A stretch of 64,000 bases of DNA from positions 868,001-932,000 of the forward strand of contig NZ_CP059560.1 of assembly GCF_017894385.1 (NCBI RefSeq), in the 5' to 3' direction. This document shows, one piece after another, positions 9,731 to 21,587 of this stretch; within the stretch, counting starts at the first letter, position 1; every line of letters begins with the position of its first letter. The position numbers and the translations under genes were made by a program. This DNA comes from Aromatoleum petrolei (GTDB lineage Bacteria; Pseudomonadota; Gammaproteobacteria; Burkholderiales; Rhodocyclaceae). The notes under the pieces are model-generated. The model worked only from the letters and a program-made list of their open reading frames with translations, ran no database searches and was not told the origin of the DNA.

Positions 9731-10597
9731 TCAGAGAAGCCCGGCGGCGACGGGCGCTGGCGCCACAAGTCGCGACCAGACGGGAACGAGGTCGGGCGGC
9801 AGCGGATCGCAACGACCGAGATCGACGGGGCTCTCGCTGCTACCGTGGAAATCGGAGGCGCGCGAGGCGAGCAGCCCACGGCGGCGCGCAACGCTCGCGA
9901 AGCGCTGCACGTCCGGAGCGGCATGCGCACCGGAGACGACCTCCAGCGCCTCGCCGCCGCAGGCAACGAAGGCGTCGAAGAGCGCGTCCATGTCGCCTGC
10001 GGAGAGACGGTAGCGCCCGGGATGAGCAATCACCGCGATGCCGCCGGCCGCGCGGATCCAGCCGACCGCGTCCTCGAGCCGCGCCCACACGTGGGGAACG
10101 AAGCCGGGTTTGCCGCGGGTCAGGTAGTAGCGGAACACTGTCCCGACATCGGGCATCAGTCCGCTCGCAACGATGTGGCGGGCAAAATGTGCGCGGCCGA
10201 CCATCGCCGGGTTGCGCGCAAATCGGCGCGCGCCTTCGAGTACGCCATGCAGGCCGATCGCGTCGAGCGCGTCACTCATGGCCTGCGCCCGCTGCTCGCG
10301 GCCGCTGCGCACCTGGGCCAGCCCGTCCAGCAGTCGCGCATTGCGATGGTCTATGCCCAGGCCGACCACATGGATGGTCTCGTCGCGGAAGGTCACCGAT
10401 ATTTCCACCCCGGCGACCAGCGCAATGCCGCACTCGCACGCCGCGGCCGCCGCCTCGTCGATCCCACCCACTTCGTCATGATCGGTGAGTGCCAGCAGTT
10501 CGACGCCATTGGCCGCTGCGCGCTGCACCACCTCGGCGGGAGTCAGCCAGCCGTCCGATACGGTCGAGTGGCAATGAAGATCTGCATTCGAGAACAT
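9731..10597 (-). CDS. rnm: PHP-domain 3',5'-nucleoside bisphosphate phosphatase (RNase AM-like)
   Basis: The 288-residue PHP phosphoesterase has metal-binding motifs in the expected order: DLHCHSTVSDG at residues 6-16, ALTDHDEVGG near 39, EISVTF near 65, IAVIAHPGRY near 190 and SDFHG near 250. The family (YciV/Rnm) hydrolyses 3',5'-bisphosphonucleosides and trims 5' ends of RNA in E. coli. The ATG at 10597 (MFSNADLHCH) was chosen because upstream in-frame sequence is unlike the family. It is the first gene of a seven-gene minus-strand run ending in rluB. Confidence 0.88.
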   Translation of the reverse strand: MFSNADLHCHSTVSDGWLTPAEVVQRAAANGVELLALTDHDEVGGIDEAAAAACECGIALVAGVEISVTFRDETIHVVGLGIDHRNARLLDGLAQVRSGREQRAQAMSDALDAIGLHGVLEGARRFARNPAMVGRAHFARHIVASGLMPDVGTVFRYYLTRGKPGFVPHVWARLEDAVGWIRAAGGIAVIAHPGRYRLSAGDMDALFDAFVACGGEALEVVSGAHAAPDVQRFASVARRRGLLASRASDFHGSSESPVDLGRCDPLPPDLVPVWSRLVAPAPVAAGLL

Positions 10598-11248
10598 TGT
10601 CGGGGATCTGGGACGCCATCCCGGCCGGACGCCGGAACAGATATTTTTTTCATGATAGCAAACCGCATGGCCGCCCCGGCCGTTGCCAGTCCCTCGACGT
10701 GGTGCTATCGTCCGCCCGTCGCGCGGGAGCGGGTGAGCATTCCGGATAGAAAAACGCCGCTGGCAACATCCCGGAGATCGCGCTGGCAAGCGGACCGAAT
10801 GCCGGCCCGGGGGAACAAAGCGAGCAAAAGCGACGCCTGCAGCGGCCGGCACACACCGGATCCACTGCCGCATCGACCGTCAGCTCGCGCCCTCCCGGAC
10901 ACCCGAGTCGGGATCGCACGGCTCTGCGACGCAGGCCCCCTGGGCATTGCGCTGACAGTCTCGACAACCGATTCCGCGTTTCGGCAGGAGCGTCCGGTTC
11001 CCATGCAGACGCCTATTCATCCAGCCTTATTTCTCGTTCATTTCCCGGTGCCCGATCGTTCCCGCAGCGTCATCCCGCCAAGGCAAGCGCCGATGGCCGA
11101 CATCGAAGGATCGACGGTCGCCCCGTCGCGCATCGGGCGGTCGGCAACGTTGACCTGCGACGCTGACTTCGACAATCGATCATAACGAAAGCAACACTGC
11201 GTCCGGCACGAAGCCTGGACTACGAACCTTCCATCACTGGAGCCCGTC
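10598..11248. other. 651-bp divergent intergenic region without a supported gene
   Basis: Between rnm (minus) and gcvH (plus). The open frames here are continuations of shadow frames with no recognisable domain. I looked for the glycine riboswitch core expected near a glycine-cleavage operon (GGAGAG and CTCTCAGG blocks) and did not find it. A weak -35-like TTGACC occurs at 11150-11155 with only a poor -10 (CAATCG) 17 bp later. It probably holds two promoters and a long gcvH leader. Confidence 0.5.
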
Positions 11249-11632
11249 ATGAGCAACATCCCTGCAAACCTGAAATACACCAAGTCGCACGAATGGATCC
11301 GCGTCGAAGCCGACGGCACGCTGACCGTGGGCGTGACCGATCACGCCCAGGAAGCGCTGGGTGACGTGGTGTTCCTGGAACTGCCCGAAGCGGGCCGCGG
11401 CGTTACCGCAGGCGAGGCCTGTGCCGTGATCGAGTCGGTCAAGGCCGCCTCGGACATCTACGCGCCCGTTGCGGGCGAAATCGTCGAGTTCAACCAGGCA
11501 GCGGTCGATGCACCCGAATCGGTGAATGCCGACGCCTATGGCACCTGGCTGTTCAAGATCCGGCCGGACGCCGGGGCGGACCTAACCAATCTGCTCGACG
11601 CCGCCGGCTACGAAGCCGTCGCCAACGCCTGA
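11249..11632 (+). CDS. gcvH: glycine cleavage system H protein
   Basis: Lipoyl carrier of the glycine cleavage complex, 127 residues. It begins [17 protein letters not shown], the family N-terminus, and carries the lipoyl lysine in [16 protein letters not shown] (near residue 65). It shuttles the aminomethyl group from GcvP to GcvT. It lies 67 bp upstream of gcvP on the same strand. No gcvT is present in the window. Confidence 0.97.
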   Translation: MSNIPANLKYTKSHEWIRVEADGTLTVGVTDHAQEALGDVVFLELPEAGRGVTAGEACAVIESVKAASDIYAPVAGEIVEFNQAAVDAPESVNADAYGTWLFKIRPDAGADLTNLLDAAGYEAVANA

Positions 11633-11699
11633 TTCCGCCGCACGCATCTCCCTCCCGGGCCGGCGATGCGCGGCCCGGCATACCAGCAGAGCTTTCTTC

Positions 11700-14606
<2,907 letters not shown>

Positions 14607-14631
14607 AATCGCGCCGCTTCGCGCCCATCGG

Positions 14632-14661
14632 AAGCCACGCCACACCGGCGTGGCTTTTTTT
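14632..14661 (+). terminator. intrinsic terminator of gcvHP
   Basis: AAGCCACGCC (14632-14641) and GGCGTGGCTT (14647-14656) form a 10-bp stem around a 5-nt loop, followed by a run of T to 14661. It lies 25 bp after the gcvP stop codon. Confidence 0.9.
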
Positions 14662-14693
14662 CGACCCTCGCAACACGAGCCCCACGCACCTCC

Positions 14694-16310
14694 ATGTCAA
14701 CGCATGCCCCGTCCACGCCGAACGACCGGAACTGGCTCGGCCTGCTCGCCTCGGCCCTGATCGTGCTGCTGGTCCTGGGCACCGTGCTCGTGCAGCAGAC
14801 CCGGCCGGTGCCGATGCATGATCTCAAGCTCGCGGACGGCGAACGCCTGAAGTGTGTCTCCTACGCCCCCTACCGGCTTCCCGGCCAGACGCCCTTCGAC
14901 GAGCAACTCGTCATCGCGCGCGACCAGATCGCGGCGGACCTCACCGCACTGGCAAAGATCACCGAATGCGTGCGCATTTACTCGGTCGACCAGGGGCTGG
15001 ACCAGGTGCCCGCGGTGGCCCGCGAAGTGGGCCTCAAGGTGCTGCTCGGCGCCTGGGTGAATGCCGATCCAAAGCGCAACATGAAGCAGCTCGACCACGC
15101 GATCGCGCTCGCCAACGACTATGCCGACGTCGTCCGCGTGCTGATCGTCGGCAACGAGGTGCTGCTGCGCCGCGAGCGGACCGAGTCCGAGCTGCGCGAG
15201 CTCATAGAGTATGCACGCGCCCGCGCGACGGTACCGGTGACCTACGCCGACGTCTGGGAATTCTGGCTCCAGCACCCCAAGCTATCGGAGTCGGTCGATT
15301 GGGTCACCGTGCACATCCTTCCCTTCTGGGAAGACCATCCGGTCGCCATCGACCGTGCTGTCGCGCATGTTGCCGAGGTGTTCGACGAGGTCCGCACGCA
15401 TTTCGACAGGCCGCTGATGATCGGGGAGACCGGCTGGCCCAGCGCCGGTCGCCAGCGCCAGGGCTCGGAACCGTCCCAAGTCAATCAGGCCCGCTACATC
15501 CGCGAATTCGTGCATATCGCGCACGAAAAGGGCTGGAACTACAACCTCATCGAGGCCATCGACCAGCCGTGGAAGCGCCGCCTCGAAGGCACCGTCGGCG
15601 GCTTCTGGGGCATGCTCGGCACCGACCTGAGCCCGAAATTCCCCCTCGCCGGCCCGGTCACCGAGCGCTCCGGCCTTGCTGCGCCGCTGGCAGGCGCCGC
15701 ACTCGGGGCGACCCTGTGCCTGCTGCTCGCATTCGGCACGCGCGGGACGTTGGCGCGGCTTGCCGCGCTGGCCCTAACCGGTACGGTCGCCGGGCTCGCC
15801 GCGGTCCTCGGCTGGGAACATGCGCAGCTCGCCTGGCGCGACACGTTCGAATGGTGGCTGCTGGGCAGCATCGGCGTCCTCGGCCTGCTGGCCGCCCCGG
15901 CGGCTGCGCGCTGGCCGGGCGCCACGCCCATCTGCACCGCCGGCGAGGCGTGGGCGGCCCTTCGCGGCGGCGGCCCGGCCCACCTCAGTGCCGGGCAGTG
16001 GCTGGGACTGCTGCGCGGCGTGCTCCTGTTCGCCGCGGCAGTCACGGCCCTGCTGCTGTTCGCCGACCCGCGCTACCGCGACTTCCCGGTATTCCTCTAC
16101 CTCGTCCCGGCCCTCGTGTTCGGCGTCACCGGATGGTGGGCGGCGAGCCGCTTCGGCGCAGAGGAAAAAGTGTGCGGACTCGTGATCGCCGTGTGCGTCG
16201 CCGGCCGCTGGTTACCGGAGCCCTTCAACCCGCAGGCCGTCGCGTGGCTCACCACGGGCCTGGTCCTCGCCGCCCCGTGCCTGCGCGCCATTGCGCGCAA
16301 GGACCAGTAG
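14694..16310 (+). CDS. membrane-anchored GH17-family glycoside hydrolase/transglycosylase
   Basis: 538 residues. An N-terminal membrane anchor (about residues 16-34) precedes a GH17-type (beta/alpha)8 domain. Its two family glutamates are visible: E155 in VLIVGNEVLLR as acid/base and E245 in IGETGWPS as nucleophile. From about residue 335 several hydrophobic segments form a C-terminal membrane domain. GH17 enzymes cleave or rearrange beta-1,3-glucans, and a related protein, NdvC, helps build cyclic beta-(1,3)(1,6)-glucan in Bradyrhizobium. The gene lies 592 bp before a GH17-GT2 synthase whose GH17 part is similar, suggesting duplication and a shared glucan pathway. Confidence 0.82.
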   Translation: MSTHAPSTPNDRNWLGLLASALIVLLVLGTVLVQQTRPVPMHDLKLADGERLKCVSYAPYRLPGQTPFDEQLVIARDQIAADLTALAKITECVRIYSVDQGLDQVPAVAREVGLKVLLGAWVNADPKRNMKQLDHAIALANDYADVVRVLIVGNEVLLRRERTESELRELIEYARARATVPVTYADVWEFWLQHPKLSESVDWVTVHILPFWEDHPVAIDRAVAHVAEVFDEVRTHFDRPLMIGETGWPSAGRQRQGSEPSQVNQARYIREFVHIAHEKGWNYNLIEAIDQPWKRRLEGTVGGFWGMLGTDLSPKFPLAGPVTERSGLAAPLAGAALGATLCLLLAFGTRGTLARLAALALTGTVAGLAAVLGWEHAQLAWRDTFEWWLLGSIGVLGLLAAPAAARWPGATPICTAGEAWAALRGGGPAHLSAGQWLGLLRGVLLFAAAVTALLLFADPRYRDFPVFLYLVPALVFGVTGWWAASRFGAEEKVCGLVIAVCVAGRWLPEPFNPQAVAWLTTGLVLAAPCLRAIARKDQ

Positions 16311-16661
16311 CGACAGCATCGCGCCGACTGCGGCGTAATCGAAACTATAGAGCACGAGTCCGGCAATTCCGCTCAACCACCCGGCCCACGCCGCGGGGCG
16401 ACGACCGGAGACGAAGGCCAGCACGCCCAGCGCCAGACTCACCCAGCCGAGCCGCTGGTGCATGAAGGCCTGGACGAGTGCCCACTTCACCAGACACAGG
16501 CCCTCCAGACCGTCGGCGATCAGCGGCTTGCAGTCGGCCGGAAAAACCCCGGCTTCCAGCCCCGCATAACGCAATAGAAGGACCGCCGCCAGCACCACCG
16601 CGCTCACCCAGACCAGCCGGCCAACCCCGCCTCCGCGCCGCATTTCCTTCACTGACAACAC
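16212..16661 (-). CDS. small hypothetical membrane protein
   Basis: 149 residues, not recognised. Four hydrophobic stretches alternate with short charged loops (for example VWVSAVVLAAVLLLRYAGL and LGWVSLALGVLAFVSG), which looks like a genuine four-helix membrane protein. I chose the GTG at 16661 because AAGGA lies five bases upstream; an ATG at 16643 is possible. Its last 99 bp run antisense to the 3' end of the GH17 gene. It would be transcribed away from the GH17-GT2 gene, from the AT-richer gap at 16662-16902. Real but functionally unknown; moderate confidence. Confidence 0.6.
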   Translation of the reverse strand: MLSVKEMRRGGGVGRLVWVSAVVLAAVLLLRYAGLEAGVFPADCKPLIADGLEGLCLVKWALVQAFMHQRLGWVSLALGVLAFVSGRRPAAWAGWLSGIAGLVLYSFDYAAVGAMLSLLVLARNGAQARGGEDQARGEPRDGLRVEGLR

Positions 16662-16729
16662 CTTTTTCCTTATTAATCAAGGCCCCGAACACGAGGCTGA
16701 AACGTGTTGCAAATTAACCCACAATCTCT

Positions 16730-16757
16730 TTGCTAAGTAGAAGAAAAAGCGCATAAA
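16730..16757 (+). promoter_or_regulatory. possible promoter of the GH17-GT2 gene
   Basis: TTGCTA (16730-16735) and CATAAA (16752-16757) with a 16-bp spacer lie in an AT-richer stretch 146 bp before the start codon. Both boxes are imperfect, so this is only a candidate. Confidence 0.3.
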
Positions 16758-16902
16758 CTCCGCGGCCAACGGCTGTACGGGCCCGTATGCACCGATTCTG
16801 GCATAGCCTGAAGTATTTTATTGCACTGCAAGGCCCGGTGCCTCGCCCGTCGTGGGCGGGTACCGCGGTGTTTGATGCAGTCCTCGAGGGACATCGATCC
16901 TG

Positions 16903-19560
16903 ATGAAAAAAGCGGCTTCGCTGATTTACCGAATTGTCGTAGCTCTGATCCTTGCCGGAATCGTCGCCGGCGCGCAGTACCTGATTGCAGAACGCTGGAA
17001 CCGCGGCACCGAGTTTGTTGGCGCCGCCAACAGCATTCACGGATACGCCTACAGCCCCTACCAGCGCGACCAGAGTCCGCTGCAGGGCGCCTACCCGAGC
17101 GACGCCGAGATCGGGGCCGACCTCGATCTGCTCGCGCAGTCCGCCGAGCACATCCGCACCTACGGCAGTCTCGAGACCCCCGCCATCGTTCCGCTCGCGC
17201 TCGAACGCAAGCTGACCGTGATGGCCGGTGCGTGGATCGGCCCAGACGAGGAGCGCAATGCAAAGGAAGTCGACGCGGTCATCGAGTCGGCACGCAAGTA
17301 CTCCCACGTCGACCGCGTCATCGTCGGCAACGAGGTCCTGCTGCGTGGCGACCTGACCGTCAAGGAACTTGCCGTCCACCTCGACAAGGCGCGCAAGGCA
17401 CTGAAACGAGCCAAGAAAACCGTGTCCACCGCGGAGCCTTGGCACGTCTGGCTGAAGAACCCTGAACTAGCCGACAGCGTCGACTTCATCACCGTGCATC
17501 TGCTGCCCTACCACGAGGGGGTGCCGGTCGAGAACGCCGTCGATTACGCGCTGATGCGCTACGACGAGCTCGCTAAGCGCTTCCCCAAGAAGAAAATTGT
17601 CATCGGTGAAATCGGCTGGCCCAGCCGCGGGCCGGTCATGGACAGCCTGGGCGGCGGGGATACGAAGGGGGTCGCCTCCGCCGAGAACCAGGCGCGCTTC
17701 ATTCGCGAGTTCCTCGCCCATCCACGCTCGGCGACGCTCGACTACTACATCATGGAAGCGATCGACCAGCCATGGAAGATCGAGATCGAAGGCTGGGCCG
17801 GGGCGTACTGGGGCATGTTCAATGCCGACCGCCACCAGAAATTCGCGCTCGATGGACTCGTCGTCAAGGACGTTCGCTGGCATGAGAAGGCACGCAGCGC
17901 GGGCCTGATTGCCTTACTGCCGATGTTCCTGATCGCGTTCTTCCTGCGCGACTGGAGCGTGCTCGGGCGCCTGTGGCTGGCCGGTCTGGTGCAGGCCTGC
18001 GCGACGACGCTGGTCATTGGCATCAACGTACCGGCCGACTACTACCTCACGCAGCGCGACCTCGTCGGCCTCGCGATGCTGATTGGGGCAACGGTGCTGA
18101 CGATTGCAGTGTTGCTGTCGCACGGCTTCGAGTTTGGGGAGGTGCTGTTCAAGCGCAAGTGGAACCGCCGCTTCCTGCCCCTGCCCCCGCACGATGCGGA
18201 CAAGGAGCCCTTCGTCTCGATCCACCTCGCCTGCTGCAACGAGCCGCCGGAGATGGTCATCGCGACCATCGACAGCCTCGCGGCCATGAAGTACCAGAAT
18301 TTCGAGGTCCTCGTCCTAGACAACAATACCAAGGATGAGGCGCTGTGGAAGCCGCTGGAGAAGCGCTGTGCGGAGCTGGGGTCGCGGTTCCGCTTCTACC
18401 ATCTGGACAATTGGCCGGGATTCAAGGCTGGCGCGCTGAACTTCGGTCTGCGCCAGACCGACCCGCGCGCAGAAGTCGTCGGCGTCGTCGATGCCGACTA
18501 CGTCGTGTCGCCCGACTGGCTGTCGTGTCTGATCCCGCACTTCGACGACCCGGAAGTCGCCGTCGTGCAGGCGCCGCAGGCACACCGCGACTGGGAAACG
18601 CACCCCTTCCGCCGCATGTGCAACTGGGAGTTCGACGGTTTCTTCCGCATCGGCATGCACCACCGCAATGAGCGCAATGCACTGATCCAGCACGGTACGA
18701 TGACCCTCGTGCGCCGTCTGGCGCTCGACGACGTCGGCGGCTGGTCGGAATGGTGTATCTGCGAGGACACCGAGCTGGGTCTGCGTCTGATCGAAAAGGG
18801 CTACGACACCCGCTACGTCGACCACATCCTCGGCCGCGGCCTCACGCCGGCGGACTTCCCTGCGATCAAGAGCCAGCGCTTCCGCTGGGCCTTCGGCGCG
18901 ATGCAGATCCTCAAGCACCACCTGCCCGCGATGATCGGCCCGAGCCGGCTCAACCTTGCCCAGCGCTACCACTTCCTCACCGGTTGGTTCGCCTGGCTGG
19001 GCGATGCGCTGCAGCTCGTGTTCGCGTTCGCGAGCCTGGCATGGACCGTCGGCATCCTGTTCTACCCCAAGGCCTTCGGCCTGCCCGTGACCTCGCTGGC
19101 GATTCCCATTCTCGCTTTCATGGCGTTCAAGGCCGGCCTGGGACCGATCCTCTACCGGCGCACCATGGACGCCCCGTGGAAGGACATCCTCGGCGCCTCG
19201 ATACTGTCGGTCGGACTCGCGCATGCCATCGCGCGCGGCGTATTTGCGGGGCTCGTCAAGCGGCGCGGCGAATTCGTCCGCACCCCCAAGGGCTGGAAAG
19301 ACAAGGGCACTCTCGCCTTCTTCTCGCCGCTGCGCGAGGAGATCGGCCTGCTGCTCGCATTGGTGCTGGGTGGCGTCGTGCTGGTGATGCAGCGCGGTTA
19401 TGACGATATCGAGGTGCAGCTGTGGGTCGGCATCCTCGCGCTGCAGTGCGTGCCCTACCTCGCCTCCATCGCCTGCCAGGTGGCGTCCTACATGCCCGAG
19501 GCCGAACCGGCGAAGCCCCTGACGACCACCCCGGGCGGCACGGCAGGGCAGGCCGGCTGA
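16903..19560 (+). CDS. GH17-GT2 fusion, NdvB-like beta-1,3-glucan synthase
   Basis: 885 residues. After an N-terminal anchor (about 10-28) comes a GH17 domain with E144 in VGNEVLLRG and E236 in IGEIGWPSRG. Membrane helices near 335-410 lead into a processive GT2 domain: DNNTKDE near 473, the DAD motif at 530-532, ED at 621-622 and QRFRW at 658-662, followed by more helices. These are the D,D,D,QxxRW residues of cellulose-synthase-like enzymes. The architecture matches NdvB-type synthases of beta-glucans, with the GH17 part probably branching or cyclising the chain. Product and export route are inferred. A terminator follows the gene. Confidence 0.85.
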   Translation: MKKAASLIYRIVVALILAGIVAGAQYLIAERWNRGTEFVGAANSIHGYAYSPYQRDQSPLQGAYPSDAEIGADLDLLAQSAEHIRTYGSLETPAIVPLALERKLTVMAGAWIGPDEERNAKEVDAVIESARKYSHVDRVIVGNEVLLRGDLTVKELAVHLDKARKALKRAKKTVSTAEPWHVWLKNPELADSVDFITVHLLPYHEGVPVENAVDYALMRYDELAKRFPKKKIVIGEIGWPSRGPVMDSLGGGDTKGVASAENQARFIREFLAHPRSATLDYYIMEAIDQPWKIEIEGWAGAYWGMFNADRHQKFALDGLVVKDVRWHEKARSAGLIALLPMFLIAFFLRDWSVLGRLWLAGLVQACATTLVIGINVPADYYLTQRDLVGLAMLIGATVLTIAVLLSHGFEFGEVLFKRKWNRRFLPLPPHDADKEPFVSIHLACCNEPPEMVIATIDSLAAMKYQNFEVLVLDNNTKDEALWKPLEKRCAELGSRFRFYHLDNWPGFKAGALNFGLRQTDPRAEVVGVVDADYVVSPDWLSCLIPHFDDPEVAVVQAPQAHRDWETHPFRRMCNWEFDGFFRIGMHHRNERNALIQHGTMTLVRRLALDDVGGWSEWCICEDTELGLRLIEKGYDTRYVDHILGRGLTPADFPAIKSQRFRWAFGAMQILKHHLPAMIGPSRLNLAQRYHFLTGWFAWLGDALQLVFAFASLAWTVGILFYPKAFGLPVTSLAIPILAFMAFKAGLGPILYRRTMDAPWKDILGASILSVGLAHAIARGVFAGLVKRRGEFVRTPKGWKDKGTLAFFSPLREEIGLLLALVLGGVVLVMQRGYDDIEVQLWVGILALQCVPYLASIACQVASYMPEAEPAKPLTTTPGGTAGQAG

Positions 19561-19583
19561 GCCCGCACAACGCTTGAACATAC

Positions 19584-19608
19584 AGGGCACCATATGGCGC
19601 CCTTTTTT
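19584..19608 (+). terminator. intrinsic terminator after the GH17-GT2 gene
   Basis: AGGGC-a-CCA and TGG-c-GCCCT form an interrupted 8-bp stem ending in a run of T (19602-19608), 24 bp after the stop codon. Confidence 0.8.
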
Positions 19609-19649
19609 GCATCGGCTAGTGCTGCCGCCCCGGCTCGGGGCCCAAAGCT

Positions 19650-20576
19650 TCAGGGGATATAGGCGAGTGGGATCTCGTCGCTGGTGCGTGCCCCCGCGGT
19701 CATTTCGCGGCAAAGGCCAATGAAGGCGCGCATCCCCGGGGTGGTGAACTTCTGGCGATGCCAGAGAAAATGGAAAGAGCGCAGCAGATCCAGTTCCGGC
19801 GTATCGACAGGCACCAGGCTGCCGCGCCGAAAGGCCTCCCGCAAGGCGAGGCGCGAAATGCAGCCTATGCCCAGCCCCGACTCCACCGCCCGCTTGATCG
19901 CTTCCGTATGCTCCAGTTCGAGACGCACGTCGATGCGCCGCGCGACGTGGCGCGTCGCCTGATCGAAGGTCTCGCGCGTCCCGGACCCGATTTCGCGCAG
20001 GATCCACGCCTGCCGCGTGAGTTCATCGAGGCTCGCACGCCGCGCGCTCGCGAGCGGATGCGAAGGTGCGCAGAACACCACGAGCTCGTCTTCCAGCCAC
20101 GGCACCGCCTCGAGCTCGGGATGGTGGCAGCTGCCCTCGATCATCCCCACGTCGAGTTCGAAGCCAGCGATCTGCTGGACGATGGTCGCCGTGTTGTGCA
20201 CGCTCAGATGGATGCGGCTCTCTGGATGTCGTTGCAGGAAGGTCGCGACAATTAGCGTCGCGAGATAGTTGCCGATCGTGAGGGTCGCACCGACCTTCAT
20301 GCTGCCAAAACCCATGCCGCCCTGGAGCAGGTCCTCGACATCCTCGGCGCGCGCCAGCAGCTCGACCGCCCGCGGCAGCAGGCGCTGACCAAGTTCATTC
20401 AGGCGCAGCGACTTGCCGACGCGATCGAACAGACGCACGCCGAACTGCCGTTCGAACTCCGCAAGGCTGCTGCTCGCGGCAGACTGCGACATCGCCAGCT
20501 GTTCGGCGGCTTTCGACACCGTACCTGCGCGCGCGGTCGCGACAAAGACTTCAAGCTGTCGGAGGGTGTGCTTCAT
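19650..20576 (-). CDS. LysR-family transcriptional regulator (FinR-like by context)
   Basis: 308 residues. The N-terminal winged helix-turn-helix reads LEVFVATARAGTVSKAAEQL through SQSAASSSLAEFERQFG, followed by a periplasmic-binding-like effector domain from about residue 90. It is transcribed divergently from fpr with a 101-bp gap. In Pseudomonas the LysR regulator FinR lies next to and controls a ferredoxin-NADP reductase gene, so the same role is plausible here but is inferred from context. The dyad over its own start codon could mediate autoregulation. Confidence 0.85.
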   Translation of the reverse strand: MKHTLRQLEVFVATARAGTVSKAAEQLAMSQSAASSSLAEFERQFGVRLFDRVGKSLRLNELGQRLLPRAVELLARAEDVEDLLQGGMGFGSMKVGATLTIGNYLATLIVATFLQRHPESRIHLSVHNTATIVQQIAGFELDVGMIEGSCHHPELEAVPWLEDELVVFCAPSHPLASARRASLDELTRQAWILREIGSGTRETFDQATRHVARRIDVRLELEHTEAIKRAVESGLGIGCISRLALREAFRRGSLVPVDTPELDLLRSFHFLWHRQKFTTPGMRAFIGLCREMTAGARTSDEIPLAYIP

Positions 20577-20593
20577 ATCGATTTTTCAGATAT
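20575..20593. promoter_or_regulatory. dyad in the lysR-fpr intergenic region
   Basis: ATATC-N9-GATAT is a perfect 5-bp inverted repeat spanning the LysR start codon, similar in form to the T-N11-A motifs bound by LysR proteins. It lies at the lysR end of the divergent gap. Confidence 0.4.
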
Positions 20594-20677
20594 TGATTAT
20601 TAACATTATCCACGCATCAGCTTAACGCGACTGACTAAAATCGCATCATCTGATACTGGAGCGGAGCAAGACCCGAA

Positions 20678-21454
20678 ATGAGCAACTTGGCGACCGAGCG
20701 CATTCTGAGCGTGCACCACTGGAACGATTCCCTGTTCAGCTTCCGTACCACCCGAGATCGTGCATTGCGTTTCACGAACGGCCAATTCGTGATGATCGGG
20801 CTGGAGGTCGAAGGCCGCCCGCTAACGCGTGCATACAGCATTGCGAGCCCGAACCACGAGGAGCACCTCGAATTCTTCAGCATCAAGGTGCCCAACGGCC
20901 CTCTGACCTCGCGCCTGCAGCACCTGAAGGAAGGCGATCCCATCGTGGTCAGCAAGAAGCCCACCGGCACTCTGGTGTTGCACGACCTCAAGCCCGGCAA
21001 GCACCTCTACCTGCTGTCGACCGGCACCGGGTTGGCCCCCTTCATGAGCGTGATCCAGGATCCCGAGACCTACGAGCGGTTCGAGCGCGTCGTGCTCATC
21101 CATGGCGTGCGCACCGTGTCGGAACTGGCATATCGCGATTTCATCACCCGCGAACTGCCCCAGCACGAGTTTTTCGGCGAGTTCGTGCGCGACAAGCTCA
21201 TCTATTATCCGACGGTCACGCGCGAGCCGTTCGAGAACCAAGGGCGCCTCACGGATCTCATCAACAGCGGCAAGCTTTTCCGCGATATCGGCCTTCCCGA
21301 ACTGGACCCCGCCGTCGACCGCGCCATGATCTGCGGCAGTCCCGCGATGCTCAAGGATTGCTGCGATTTGCTCGACTCGCGCGGCTTCCACATCTCGAAG
21401 CACATCGGCGATCCGGGCGACTACGTGATCGAGCGCGCATTCGTGGAGAAATAA
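20678..21454 (+). CDS. fpr: ferredoxin--NADP(+) reductase
   Basis: FAD enzyme moving electrons between NADPH and ferredoxin or flavodoxin; 258 residues, the bacterial FPR size. The FAD-binding motif RPLTRAYSIASPN lies near residues 47-59, the NADP-binding part includes LLSTGTGLAPFMSVI near 110-125 and MICGSPAMLKD near 215, and the C-terminus ends VIERAFVEK, typical of the bacterial subclass. A possible -10 (TAAAAT, 20635-20640) has only a weak -35, consistent with activator control by the divergent LysR protein. Confidence 0.96.
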   Translation: MSNLATERILSVHHWNDSLFSFRTTRDRALRFTNGQFVMIGLEVEGRPLTRAYSIASPNHEEHLEFFSIKVPNGPLTSRLQHLKEGDPIVVSKKPTGTLVLHDLKPGKHLYLLSTGTGLAPFMSVIQDPETYERFERVVLIHGVRTVSELAYRDFITRELPQHEFFGEFVRDKLIYYPTVTREPFENQGRLTDLINSGKLFRDIGLPELDPAVDRAMICGSPAMLKDCCDLLDSRGFHISKHIGDPGDYVIERAFVEK

Positions 21455-21587
21455 GGTGATGCAGTGACCAGATGTGCGGTACTGCATGCCGAATGACTGA
21501 TCGTCAGGTCGGGGCACAACAAGCCGCATGCACAAGCGGCCGTGCAGGAGTACACTTCGATTCACTTGCAGTAAGCCGGATCGAAGC

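Noticed and set aside
9719..11185. 488-codon plus-strand frame between yciO and gcvH
   Set aside because: Antisense to rnm and continues into non-coding sequence; no similarity seen.
10598..11248. Glycine riboswitch before gcvH
   Set aside because: Conserved aptamer blocks were looked for on both strands and not found.
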